Source: Cristatella mucedo (lineage: Eukaryota > Bryozoa > Phylactolaemata > Cristatellidae). From it: a stretch of DNA of 64,000 bases. The translations under genes and the position numbers were made by a program. Of the stretch, positions 53,339-64,000 are shown in pieces (within the stretch, counting starts at the first letter, position 1; every line of letters starts with the position of its first letter). The notes beneath the pieces were generated by a model. That model did not search any database, was not told the origin of the DNA, and worked only from the letters and a program-made list of their open reading frames with translations. Where the stretch lies: positions 4,262,501 through 4,326,500 of the forward strand of contig WPIO01000025.1 in assembly GCA_009760855.2 (NCBI GenBank), given 5' to 3'.

Positions 53339-53793
53339 CACTTGATAAAGCGCCCTCAGAGAACTTAATCTCTTTCTAGGTGCTTTACATTTGCTGCAAA
53401 GGGAAATGCAATTGAATGGTAAGTAAAATCATGCTTGAAAAACAAGCACAATGAATAATATGGTTAGGCATGACATGCACAGGGTCAGCATGCAAATGTG
53501 GTTAGTGGCAGCATGCACAGTGTCAGCACGCATAAGCACATGAAGGACGAATCACAGGGACCCACTAAATGCTGTCCTAAATAGGTGTTTTTAAGTTCCT
53601 TTTAAATGTGGTCAGGTCAGGTGATGCTCTGACGCAGGTCGGAAGGGAGTTCCAGGCTGTGGGAGCATACGAACTAAATGCACGGTCTCCAACGGATTTA
53701 AGGCTTGTACGAGGTATTTGTAGACTGTTGGATTCCGAAAAGCGGGTGGTACGATGCTTGGCCTGATGGGGGAGTATATCGGAGAGATACTCA
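53303..53793 (-). mobile_element. LINE-A 3' end, inserted antisense
   Basis: Starts with AATAATAAT repeats and GCACTTGATAAAGCGCCC; on minus it reads GDRAFSSYAPTAWNSLP. It sits inside the RT frame of the surrounding LINE-A. Confidence 0.9.
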
Positions 53794-54740
53794 TTACTGC
53801 CTTGCAACATGTATTGCTGACATTTGCACTTGGATGGCAGCAAACTTTCTCAAATTGAATGACGATTAAACCAAATTACTAATCATAGGTAATCCTAGTG
53901 CTACTTAAGAGAGTGTAAAGCCTAACCCTCAAAAATGTGCTCTGCCATAAGATTTCCTGTAGCGTGTTCACACGATCTGGGTGTGCTGGTGCAAAGTGAC
54001 CTTTCACTAGATGACTACATTTGGTCTACAGTAAAGTCTGCCTGCTTTCAGCTATATACCAATGTAATAATTCGGGCCTGCTTAGATGTGGATACCGAAG
54101 CCAAGCTAGTCCGTGCATTTGTGACATGCTGTATAGACTTCTGTAACTCACTACTTGCAAGCCTTCCTGTGCACGGAATAAGATGGGTATTGCTGGTGCA
54201 AAACCCTCCAGCTAGTCTTGTCTGTCGTGAGCTTTGCAACTGCCACAATACTCCACATCTTGCCGACCTGCACTGGCTCCGAATCAAGCAGTGCATTGAG
54301 TTGAGTTTTTATCACTTACAGTTATGCCCCTTCATTCTCTTGCTCAGGTCTACCTATGGGAAATACTTCCCAATCAGGCTAGGCATCTCACCACCTGCTC
54401 CTCTGACTCAAGTCGTTCAGCTGTGCCTCTAACAACTTCAAATCCTTTAGAGACCATCCTTTAAGCTAGTATGAAGTCTGGAACAGCTGGCGTCACGACA
54501 TGCCATCATTTGACGACTTTTATAAAGAAGCTAAAAAAGTCACCTATTCCTCACACCATTTGCTGGGTCCATTTGAATCGTCCTTTGTGTTCGCAGGAGT
54601 GCTGAAGCTGCTGTGCATACTATCACTAATTAATTGGCACGATTCTTTTCCAGCATACATAAAGTACCTAGAAAGAGATTTAGCTCTCTTAGGGTGCAAT
54701 ACAAATATGTGGTTATTACTTTTATTGTTATTATTCATCA
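53794..54740 (+). mobile_element. LINE-A, RT C-terminal end (part 3 of the split copy)
   Basis: Resumes where 53300 stopped: LTFALGWQQTF-like text, then LGVLVQSDLSLDDYIWSTVK, CIDFCNSLLASLP, LADLHWLRIKQ, and a decayed tail with TTATTGTTATTATT. Confidence 0.85.
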
Positions 54741-55084
54741 TCGCCGTGTGTCTGTGACGAACCCACATGCTGTAAGCTGCACTGTGACTGTAGGCAACTA
54801 ATCACAGCCAGTAGGCTGAAGGGTTCGTGTCTCACTTCCTTGTATCAGCTATGCTAATGGGATTTCTGTTTGCAGCCGATGAGCTGTCAGCCACATGCTT
54901 CGGGTCCCTACCACTTAGCCCCACTGGTAGGAGCCGGATGTGGTTGCAGAGCCCGGGCTGCAGGAGGCATTCAGCACCCGACTCGACTAGATTCCCTGCA
55001 GATTCCCCACTGGAGTAAGCACGAGATATCTCTTACCGGGTCACTGTACACACGAGTGGACAAGCAATACATTCTTTTAGCTCC

Positions 55085-55212
55085 AATCAAGGCCAAGGTG
55101 AATGAATGTAGTGATGACCGCGGTCGTGGACTCGAGCCCTGTGGTATATGTGAAGCGCCTGAATAATAGAGATCAAGTTATCTTAGGGCGCTATACAAAT
55201 GAATTGAATTGA
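55085..55212 (+). mobile_element. SINE-1 copy
   Basis: GCGGTCGTGGACTCGAGCCC, GAAGCGCCTGAATAATAGAG and TTAGGGCGCTATACAAATGA; the A-box part is eroded. Confidence 0.75.
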
Positions 55213-55509
55213 TTTACGAATTGTAGCTTGTCACGAGGACGATGCCTACATGCTGCAGCATTTTGCTCTCTGCGATGGCATCAGAGCACAGTACAGTTGG
55301 TCGTAGCTCTCCGCAGCTGTTCGTGCGTACCTGCACTCGGGCGCGAGAATCCTAGCAGTATGGTGCGTCGCTGCTGTGGCTGTAAATTTGTTCGGGTAAT
55401 AATAGGATTGTCTACGATACTAGGCATACTAAAGTTATGCAAAGCAGGGGAAACTAATAATAATATTGGCAGTCCAAAAATAAACAAATGTGCTGCTGGT
55501 ATGTATGCA

Positions 55510-55780
55510 TTCGCAACGACATCTACTCTCCAACTGCCGACTATGGCACATCTTTTTCAGCGGTCCTGAACTGCTACTTCTATGCTACTCACTACCTCAA
55601 CTGCTCTCCTAACTCTGCTATGCTTCCCACTTTCTCTTTGTTGCGTGAGACGAAGTCTGTTGGCTACCGAAAGCCGCTTAGGCTGTGAGTGCGCTATACA
55701 AAATTCTCCTGCGTAACACCCACATGGTCTTTATGACTTTGTGGAGTTACTGAAGGAGATACATTACATAACATTACATT
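55510..55780 (+). mobile_element. LINE-B 3' end
   Basis: Matches 46560-46790: TTTTTCAGCGGTCCTGAACT, ACTACCTCAACTGCTCTCCT and GGCTGTGAGTGCGCTATACA, ending in ACATTACAT repeats. Confidence 0.85.
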
Positions 55781-55794
55781 CAGTGTGACTTCCT

Positions 55795-56095
55795 CCCACC
55801 ACGATTCCTAATGACCTCCAGTTGTCTGGCTAGGCATAAAGGCCACAAGCTTCTGCCGTCTGTTCTGCTGCAGCACATTTCACTGAGCCTGAGTTTTACT
55901 GAAAAGGTCGGCTACTGGTGTAGGTTGAACATCTCGCCCCACGGCCTGTCGATATCGCTCCTTAGTCGTTCCATGGGATTTAAACCAGGCGATTCGCTGG
56001 GCCACTGCATCAGCACCATACAAGGATTCGTCAACAAGTGCTTCACTGGCCTCAGAGTTTGCACAAGGTCGTTATCTTGCTGCCTGATTTAATGG
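55795..56095 (-). pseudogene. Tc1/mariner transposase C-terminal relic
   Basis: On minus: QQDND, TLRPVKHLLTN, QWPSESPGLNPMERL then a decayed tail. This is the QQDNDPKHT...WPxxSPDLNPIE region that carries the second and third acidic residues of Tc1-family enzymes. Frameshifts and missing residues show it is dead. Confidence 0.8.
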
Positions 56096-56099
56096 CCCT

Positions 56100-58190
56100 C
56101 AAGCAGAAAATATTAACTTTGAAATCCAACATGCTTTACCAACAATAACTTTAATAAAGTACTTTTTGAAAAATCCTTTGTTGAAATCAGCTGTGGAAAA
56201 TGAGTATTGCAATGGGTTTGTCACGTCAACAGACCTGCAAACGCAGACAATTGCAACTGAAAAGGTCATGGCTAATTATTGTTACATGTGCACTCAGTTG
56301 ATGCACACCGGAACCGGGTAGATATGAAATGCTCGCATGCGGCTCAGAGCAGAGCTTTCGATCCTGAAGGAATGACGACAGGTTTTACGAGCGAAGGCCT
56401 TATAGTCGTGTGAGTACATTTGTTCGGTCCAGCTGATCGTGGACCAAAGTGTGTGAGCTTTCTTGAGCAGAAAGCGATCCTTTGATGGAGTGAGTACTCA
56501 CCCCAGCACGGACTGGCACTCTATATCTATCGTGGAGATGCTTTATTATGCCAGTATGCTGTTGCTAATGACCGATTGGTCGAAGCTGCTGAATTGAACT
56601 TCGTAGTAGTCTGTCCTCCATCAGGAAACAGCTGTGTTTATGTACAGCTCAGCGATGCCTACACATGCTTCACCTGCTGTGCACTCCCAATGGCTCCCCA
56701 TTTAGAATGGTGTTTGGCAGTCAGGTGCTGAGTTAGACGTCGGTCAGGGCTGCCAGCATGATTAACTGCTAGTGGCTATTCCTATCTCCCGGGAGGAGTG
56801 GCAAGAGCAGGCAGGCGAACTGCTTCGAGACATGGTCTGCCCTTCAAAGTATTTTATTACCAAATAATTCTAGCTGCCAGAGAAGCAGATCTCTTGTGTA
56901 CCATTTATGGCTGGCAGCAGAAGAGCCTCAGCTGCTTTCACCTCGACTGCAGCTTCCAATGAAGGGAACGATGTGCCGCTTAGGTCATAAAGCCGGAGCA
57001 CGTTCCTGCTGGCCCAAGACAGTGTTCGTGACCAACTCGTTAGACAGTGTTGTCTATTGGGGCATTGGCTAACTGCAAGTGTGCTGTCATGCCATCTGAT
57101 GGTCGTCATCAACGTCGATCAGGTGCGCTATTTGTCGCTTTGTCTTAAGCACTGAAACACATAGAAGCATTGCCTCTGTGCGGGTCTGCACGTGCTGCTC
57201 ACATTGCTGCTAGCAATGCCATCTGCGCTGTCCTGTTTGGCAGCTGTTGCCAGTCGAGGGAAAACAAGAAGCCCAATATGTAAAGCTGGCCTCAAGGTGC
57301 CAAGGGGGACGACACACGCATCGAGACTGCAAGCAATCGGTTGCCTGGTAGTTGATCTGAGCCTGTCTCTCTTCAGAATGTTGCTGTGATTTCGCATGCC
57401 TCAGCAATAATAGTTGCCTCTTTTAACTCATTACCCTCAGTATAGCAACCAGTTCTAGTGGGTCATCTACATTTTGTTGCATACTCACACGAGGGGCAAA
57501 GCATGGGCACACGCGACCTAAGCCGGCATGGGACTGACCCGTGGTCGGTGCTGTGGCAATTGTTTTTTTTTAATTTTACCTGCTTCTCTGCCTTAGTAAA
57601 TCGCCACCGTACATGCCTGCAAGCCACCTCGTCGTCATCGGGCTTCGGAGCCCTGCACGCCCAGTCGTGCTGTTGCATTGCATACGCATGCTATGCTAGT
57701 CTAGTTGTGTGGGGAGTTGATGAATTCGGCCTTGCTTTTATGCAAGCACATGTTTAACCCTTCTGGCTGACAGCATTGTAAAACTGCAGGCCTTGTCTTA
57801 TTACCTTAGGCAGTGATTGACATAATCGATGGTTCAGCCATGCCCTATCTGATGGGCCACTCAGTCCAACCAAGCAAACTCAGTGGAAGTTGATTGCTGG
57901 GGGCTCCTGACTGTCATGTCCCACCCCAATCGAAGGTCGTTTCCATTAGCAGCCCTGTCAATACCAAACCTCCCCCACCCCCCAGGAACCTGGCCAGCTG
58001 CTGTGCCATTTGCAATCAGTAGCCTGTGCATCAAATGGACCGTCAGAAGGCCCGGGTCACTCATTAAGGAACATTGAAGGCTTGTTATGTTGTCAATTTG
58101 GATCTAACTGAGACCAGAATATTCCACAATACAGAGCGACCGGAGGCTGAGGGACTGAACGCCAAACAAGAATTTAAATGTAAATAAGTA
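56100..58190. other. Unassigned interval
   Basis: About 2 kb with no secure feature. Text like SPFRMVFG near 56700 hints at a retroelement integrase end but is too short. Confidence 0.4.
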
Positions 58191-58195
58191 TAACT

Positions 58196-58285
58196 AATTT
58201 CTATTGCATCCAAAGAGGACTTAATCTCGATCCAGGTGCTTCACATATGCGGCAGAGCTCGAGCTCGCGAACTCCCGTCATTCAA
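58196..58285 (-). mobile_element. SINE-1 fragment
   Basis: GAGGACTTAATCTCGATCCA, GGTGCTTCACATATGCGGC and GAGCTCGAGCTCGCGA follow SINE-1 order on minus. Confidence 0.65.
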
Positions 58286-59194
58286 GTCGAGCAGAGAACG
58301 CTATGTTATATTGTAGATTTGGGTCTTTGTGAGACAAACATAGGTTATCCAGTTTATAAAAGTGGGATTCTGGCTTTAGTGGACGGTCGTACGATGAGAC
58401 ACGATGAATGCCAGCCAGTTCAACGGCACTGTTCAGCTTGTTCAGCCAGTGGACAGCACCGCAAGCATGTGGATCATCTTTGACAGCATCCCCTGTTGCA
58501 AGCTGTTGTGCCATTGGGTGATCATTTTTCTCGGTCTGCCTTAGGCATCGAACTCCTTTGTAGCAGGTTTCCCTTTACTGGCCTCGCTCTGCTGGCTGCA
58601 GTCATTTGGTTGTTATGAATAACAGGCACGAGATGCTACCGCGTGAATAATTGCGGGGTGAACATATCATGTAAGTCTAACATTTTGTTTCCAACTACAA
58701 CTACATGTAGCAGGAAAGAACGTTTCGTTTACAGCCCAGGAGTTAGCTTTCACATCATATGACTCACATGCACTTAACGAGTCTTCGGTTCTGTATTTTG
58801 AAATCCTTTTTCTGTCGGTTTACTTGTTTTTAAGCTGCGTTGCACAAACGACAGACTTTCAAACTGTCAGTCAAAGTATTGAATGCAAAAATTCCCTCTC
58901 TTCGTAGCAGTGCTTCCAATTTTGGCATTCTCTGTGAAGACTGTGTGGTTTCTGATGCTTTCATGCTGGATGCTGTTTGCCCTTTCAGTCACCACAGTTG
59001 CCCCATTTCCAAGTTCACAGCTCACGATCTCGATGGATTATTTGAGTAGCTATATCAAGTTGCTTTGGATTAGGCTGCTGGTCACAATCACTCTCTAGCA
59101 GGGCTACAAAGTATCCCGGAATGTAAAACTTAAGATATTGTAGTTACTCGTCCCTAACACTATTATTGTACGACTCCGTTGCAGTTCAGTACTA

Positions 59195-59760
59195 GAGATG
59201 CCCGGGCAAGATGATAGGTACTTGAGGAGGACTTAGTGATTAATGGTATCAAATGCTGCCGAGAGATTCTGCATATCTAGCAGATAAACTCTACCTTAAT
59301 GAGTGGCTTACCAAAACCTTTTTGAATGATGCAAGGACAAGGCCTAGGGTTAAGGAAATAATTATCATGTTTATAACTTGGAGATGAGCTTAGTAGTGAT
59401 TGGCTTTAAGGTGGACATTGAGGTAAAGCTAGGAACAGAGGGTGAATGAATCCAGTGACGACATTACCTTGATGGTCGGCTCTCTTATCTTATCTGTTGT
59501 TGTGACAAAGAAGCTTGAGAAGTGATCGTTGCAAGGATCACTAGCTAAGGTGCTGACCTGGGAGCAGTTAAGAAGATAGTTGATGTTCGACATCAGCATT
59601 TTTGGACTGTGCATCTTTGATTTTAAATGTGTATAAATAGAGGCCAGACTTGGACTTAGCTAGGATGGATTGGTTTAGCCTAAACAAGTCCTTGTATGTC
59701 ATTCGATTGTCTATCAGTCCTGATCTAATATATTCTTTCTCAAGATTGAGCCTAGAAGGC
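59195..59760 (-). mobile_element. LINE RT fragment
   Basis: On minus: NDHFSSFFVTTTDKIREP, IKVMSSLDS, then LLDMQNLSAAFDTINH and VLLKYLSS. It corresponds to parts 1 and 2 of the split copy at 51370. No 3' tail. Confidence 0.75.
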
Positions 59761-59974
59761 TACCCAAATAAATGTCTGTAGTAGTTTATGGGCCTCCTGG
59801 CAGAGTGCACGCAGTGTGTTTATGCAGAGGATCGAACGCATCGCATCCAGAGCGTCAGCCAGTGTTGAGTTGTAGCATTCCACCTTAAAATGTGCATGGC
59901 ACCCCTTACCAAATGGCATGCTTCCTTCCGAGCATATCATTACTATTATTGTTAGCTGATAGGATCACTTTTTT

Positions 59975-61170
59975 AGAGTCCCGAAGGCATAGAGGACACT
60001 TCTCTTAAGTTTGTAAAGGAGAATAACAATGCATCGAGATAAAAAGCGAAGGTTAGCTGATTCACTGATTCATCAGCCTCATTAACATTGCAGCGCAAAA
60101 GTCTTCACGGCTATCACATTGCTTGCAGCAGGCAATAAATGCGGTCGTCCCAATCGAGAATTTCATTTTTCTAATGGAATTCAGAACAAAAATTGTAGCA
60201 GGTGTGGGACGAAATAGGAACGCGTATTTGTTAGAAGGCAGATAGCATGTGACTCCTAGAAAGGCCGAGCCTGGCATCCACCACTAGATCAAACAGCTGA
60301 AGTGACATTGGTCTTCCAAGAAGACGGAAGAAAAGGAGGGCATCGGATGAGAAAACGAAATTATTCATGAAATTACTAGAAGCTATTGCTCATGCTTTAT
60401 CATCGTGTTCATCATGTCATCATTTGGTCTTTTGCTGTGCCATACTCTATAGGTAAGGTTGCCGGCACCTTCAAATGGAATCTTTATTTGTATAAATGAT
60501 TCGACTATCAATCGATGTTTAGCCGAAGCATTTCTGATGTAAGGCTAATGAAATAAGTTCAGTCCTGTATTTTGCTGTTAAATTCCGTCCTCAATTTTGC
60601 TATTGAATCATCTGCTTTACGCCTCGATGCGGCATCGGCAGCAGCTGCAGTTGCTGATACTTCTGCTGCTTTGTATTCTGTTGACAGATAGTATGGTAGC
60701 TAGTCGCTCGGGGCTTAGGTTTAGGCTTGCTTCAGTAGAACAAAAATTAAGGAAGTGGGCAGTGCGGAAGTCGGTGGGTTGGCATGTGCTTGGAGTAGCA
60801 GTACTCAGCAGAAGTACTAGGATGCCTTTGATGCAAGGAATATATGTGCCAAACGATATGCAGCATGGAGCTTGCTGAACCAAATGTCTTCGACTAAAGG
60901 AAAAGTTGAAGCAGGATGCTGGTCTAGGAAAAACAGAGGTTGCAAAGGTCTGACCAAGCAGCTTCACTCGCTAGACAACAGGCCAGCCACTGCTTCTTAT
61001 GGAAGGTGTGTAAGGAAGAAAGAAGGCCAATCATACTGTCTCTATTCAGAGCAGTTTGGCTACACTTTATTGCCGCTAATTTTTTCATGTAGATGATTTT
61101 AGAATACAATCGCCAGCTGTATGGTGCACAATAAGAGTATCAAACTGTAAGACGGCAGATATTACATTTA
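59975..61170. repeat. Repeat-R copy without SINE insertions
   Basis: Homologous to 36295-37790 over most of its length, with the pre-insertion state at both SINE sites. Non-coding. Confidence 0.75.
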
Positions 61171-61264
61171 TTTGTTCCTGCTCTGACCAAGATGTCAGCT
61201 GTATGTTTTAGCTCTTGTTGTGTTTAAGTTCCCTGTTTTCAACCTTAACTGTGTTGGATACAGG

Positions 61265-61335
61265 GACAGTAAGTATTTTTATAGTGCCCTAAGAGAACCA
61301 AATATGTATTCGGGTGCTTTGCAACTCCCTGAATC
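61265..61335 (-). mobile_element. SINE-1 or LINE-A tail fragment
   Basis: TTTTTATAGTGCCCTAAGAG, ACCAAATATGTATTCGGGTG, CTTTGCAAC. Confidence 0.55.
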
Positions 61336-62430
61336 GGAAGCATTAACCAGTATTTAATGACGTGCACGGTTTCATGCTCAGGCAAGCATACAAAAGCACA
61401 CAAGTATCATGCTGATACATCCGTGCTCAAGCATGCATGAAGACAGTCGGTGCTACTAGTTAGTTGAACCTTAAGAACGATGGTAACATTCGCTGAATCA
61501 TGCACAGCAAAGCATGCAGGAACAAAAAAGGAAAGTCCACTGGGCATATGAAAAGCTGAGCAGAACATGTATCTTTAGCTGAAATTTAAATGATGTACAA
61601 AGTTAATACTGATGTTGACAGCAGCCGGTAGCAAGTTTCAGACTTTCAGTGCCTTGGAACCGGAGGCTTGATCACTAGAAGATTTAAATTTAGTGAGAGA
61701 AACAGTTAGAAGACAGGAAGCCGGGGAGCGGGTGGTGCACTAGCACATGGGGGAGCAAGTATGTCAGATGGGTAGGCTGGTGCAAACAAGCGAAACAACT
61801 TACTTGTTGGCCAAAGAGAGGATGTTGAAGTCTATTCGGTGCTTGATGGGGAGCCAGTGAAGCTCAAACAGAATTCATGCGATGTTGTGGTTCTGCTGTT
61901 GACGACAGACGAGACGAGCTGTTGATCTATTGTATCATCTTACGATTGAACTGCATCGATCCGGCCATGCAGAAAAAAGTGCCACCGTTCTGTCGAACTG
62001 GTTGAAAGCTGAGAACGTTTGCCACTTGCCCCCTCCCCACGAATGCTAGACCGAATAACGACTAATAAACTCATGCTGCTGACGACTAGGTACTCAGCGA
62101 TATCTAGTGTTAAAAAGGGCGTATCCCACTCAGATTTATGCACTGACATACCCACCAAACAGGGTCGAATGGATAGTGAGAAGCTGGTCCGAAGCAACGA
62201 AACCAAGTAACTATAAAATGTAAATGCCTCCAGCAGTCATAGAAATGAATGTACCATGACTTCTTGATAGTATTCACTCTAAGAATGTATGCATTTCAAG
62301 TCATGGTGAAGAGCCAATTTAATCAGCTGCATATTTGTAACTGCTTCACTCAATTGCTTTGACAATGAGTGCAAATCTCGTGACTTCGACCGACTCTGTC
62401 CTGTTGAGGTCGAACACATTTTTCCTTCCA
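61336..62430. other. Unassigned interval
   Basis: Part near 61620-61880 looks like an old LINE 3' region (order of motifs like 47500-47760), but no domain can be read. Confidence 0.35.
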
Positions 62431-62432
62431 GA

Positions 62433-62495
62433 GAGCTGCTTTATGGCCCTCTGAAGGTCGAGCTGCTTTATGGCCCTCTGAAGGTCGAGCTGCTT
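62433..62495. repeat. 27-bp exact tandem duplication
   Basis: The unit GAGCTGCTTTATGGCCCTCT plus GAAGGTC occurs twice, then nine bases of a third copy. Confidence 0.96.
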
Positions 62496-62898
62496 GCTCA
62501 GCCTTGTCGATGTACCTGTCCCTACACTTGGCCACTGCTTGCGAAACATACTTAGAACAATCGTTTTGTTGATAGTGTTGGGTGTCCCAACGATGCAAAC
62601 ACACTGGCAAAAGACAGCTTGCAATTGGCAGCTCTTCCTTGATTTGTGCCTGCTGTGTATAATTCATGTTTCTGCCACTTGCTTAGCGCGTTTGCTAGCA
62701 GTCAGTCGGGATCTAACACGCTATGCCTGAGCGATCGAGCGGTTTAAAGGGATAGGAGATGGCTGAACCTTGACTTTGTTTTCGTACCGGTCAGTCGCAG
62801 ACGTCAGGCGTCTGTGGCAGGCTGCATGGCTTAATCGGGAGGGGGCCAAAGCCTGATACCCCCCTCCCTAGGTTGTGGTTTACACTCGCCGTGCTCAC

Positions 62899-63114
62899 CT
62901 CCCGTTTGCCCAATTCTCTTAAGGTGTGTGCTGTCTACTGACTCGGCGATCGTGAGGGTGCCGACTGCATCGCTCTGATAAAATGCCGGAAAGTGATATA
63001 GGCCGGCTTTGCATGCGCGCCATGTCACAACGTATCCAGACTCCAAGACTCCAGATGCAGTGGCCAGCAGAGTGCCGAGAAATAGTTGCTGAGTAGTCAG
63101 TTCCGAACCTGGCT
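62899..63114 (-). CDS. Candidate exon of unknown protein
   Basis: 216 nt open on minus between AAATGACAG and donor GTGAGC, encoding TTQQLFLGTLLATASGVLE, SGYVVTWRACKAGLYHFPAF and TIAESVDSTHLKRIGQTG. Good donor and amino-acid composition, but no homolog recognised. Confidence 0.3.
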
Positions 63115-63479
63115 CTGTCATTTTCACCATGGATGGCACAGACGAGACGAAAAGATGAAAGAATGCAGGGAAAGTGGGTTAGGCAGAATGGGTGGGGTAT
63201 TGATCAATCGGTGCATAAAAGCGAGACACTGTCGGATTTGTGCACTGCAGCCACTGAGCGGGCATTTTTTCTGCACTTTTTCAATGACTGACCCGACGGA
63301 CAGTCAGGCTTGGGTAGCAATGTCAAGGCCCTGAGCATGCCCAAGCCCAGTGGGCTGTCATAGCACAATGTTACAATATCTTGCATTCGTGGACGTTCAT
63401 TCGTCCGGCTGGAGGCCAGCACCACGGGCCACTCACAAAAATAGGCTTGCCTCTTTCTGTCGTCGATGATGCTACGTAC

Positions 63480-63533
63480 GTATGACCATCCTGACAAACG
63501 AGGTCAAGCATCTTCTGTCGACAAATGTGGCAG
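63480..63533 (-). CDS. Candidate CDCA7-like zinc-finger exon
   Basis: 54 nt between TTTCTACAG and donor GTACGT, encoding CHICRQKMLDLVCQDGH. CHxCRQK is the opening of the 4CXXC_R1 zinc finger of CDCA7-type chromatin proteins. The rest of the domain (many more Cys pairs) was not found, so it may be chance or a relic. Confidence 0.28.
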
Positions 63534-63774
63534 CTGTAGAAACTTCCACTGTGGCTCCATGCCGAGAGTGGAACAACCGGTATGCCTCGACTAACTAGCA
63601 GGTTCTTGGTTTCAGTTTTCGGCTCAGCCCTTAATCTCTTAAACCCTCCTCCCTCTCTGTTTGTTTGTCATTATTTGCAGCCACCAAGACGTCTTCCAGC
63701 TTGGCGATGGCCTTTAGTATCCTGTTTTTAGGTCAGTTACGATCGGTTATCGGTCTCGTGGAGGTTTTCGGTGA

Positions 63775-63925
63775 GCTCCTTGGTCTTAGTTCAGGGGTAA
63801 GATGCTTGCTATTCATGAGCATGGTCGTGGGTTCGAGTCCTGTGGTGGGCGATCCTTTTGCATTGTGTAAGCTGTAGGGATAGCCGTTAAGGCTCGTCTG
63901 CCTCTCTACAAAATGTGGCCGGTAA
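63775..63925 (+). mobile_element. SINE-2 copy
   Basis: CTTAGTTCAGGGGTAAGATG, GGTCGTGGGTTCGAGTCCTG (intact B box), GGGCGATCCTTTTGC, GGGATAGCCGTTAAGGCTC and CTCTACAAAATG. Best-preserved head of the family. Confidence 0.8.
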
Positions 63926-64000
63926 ATCACCTTTTTTTTTTACCCAGAATAGCTTGGGACCTATTCCACATCGATCAGGACCTAGTCACTGCCTGGTTGG

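Noticed and set aside
56640-56830. SPFRMVFG-like text suggesting an LTR-element integrase end
   Set aside because: Only one short motif, with frameshifts, and no neighbouring integrase or LTR.
63775-63860. tRNA-like head with good B box
   Set aside because: Cannot fold a full cloverleaf and continues into a SINE-2 body. Other tRNA-like spots were rejected for the same reason.

Overview
This window is animal nuclear DNA. It has intron-rich split genes with GT-AG introns, tRNA-derived SINEs, truncated non-LTR retrotransposons (LINEs) of the CR1/L2-like kind with ATT-repeat tails, Tc1/mariner remnants and (GT)n microsatellites. It carries a gene for centrobin, a centriole protein of animals. 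I cannot place the lineage; an invertebrate seems most likely. Human sequences were compared from memory, so protein matches should be confirmed by alignment.

Two host genes are supported, converging tail to tail. On the plus strand, from before the left edge to base 18965, lies the catalytic subunit of DNA polymerase alpha (POLA1). I could place 26 exons. They join into one open frame of 1025 codons plus stop, with all family-B polymerase motifs and both C-terminal cysteine modules. The N-terminal part lies outside the window. On the minus strand, from an ATG at 40356 down to 22036, lies a gene I identify as centrobin (CNTROB), 15 proposed exons and about 750 residues, mostly coiled coil. 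One joins DNA replication priming to the cell cycle, the other centriole assembly; I see no sign that they act together. About 3.1 kb of GC-rich, gene-poor DNA separates the two stop codons.

From about 41 kb to the right edge I see no secure host gene. The stretch is a layered repeat landscape: a decayed multi-copy transposon-like gene (41515-42990) split by a LINE fragment, a LINE-A copy (51370-54740) interrupted by two antisense LINE blocks, LINE-B ends, two SINE families, a Tc1/mariner relic, and a 1.2-1.5 kb repeat also present near 36-37 kb. A few weak exon candidates occur near 50.2 kb and at 62.9-63.5 kb.

I found no CRISPR array, operon, rRNA or convincing functional tRNA, and no clear new biological system. 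The most unusual structural signal is a set of dispersed single-copy short hairpins, many perfect with 12-14 bp stems, far more than chance predicts.
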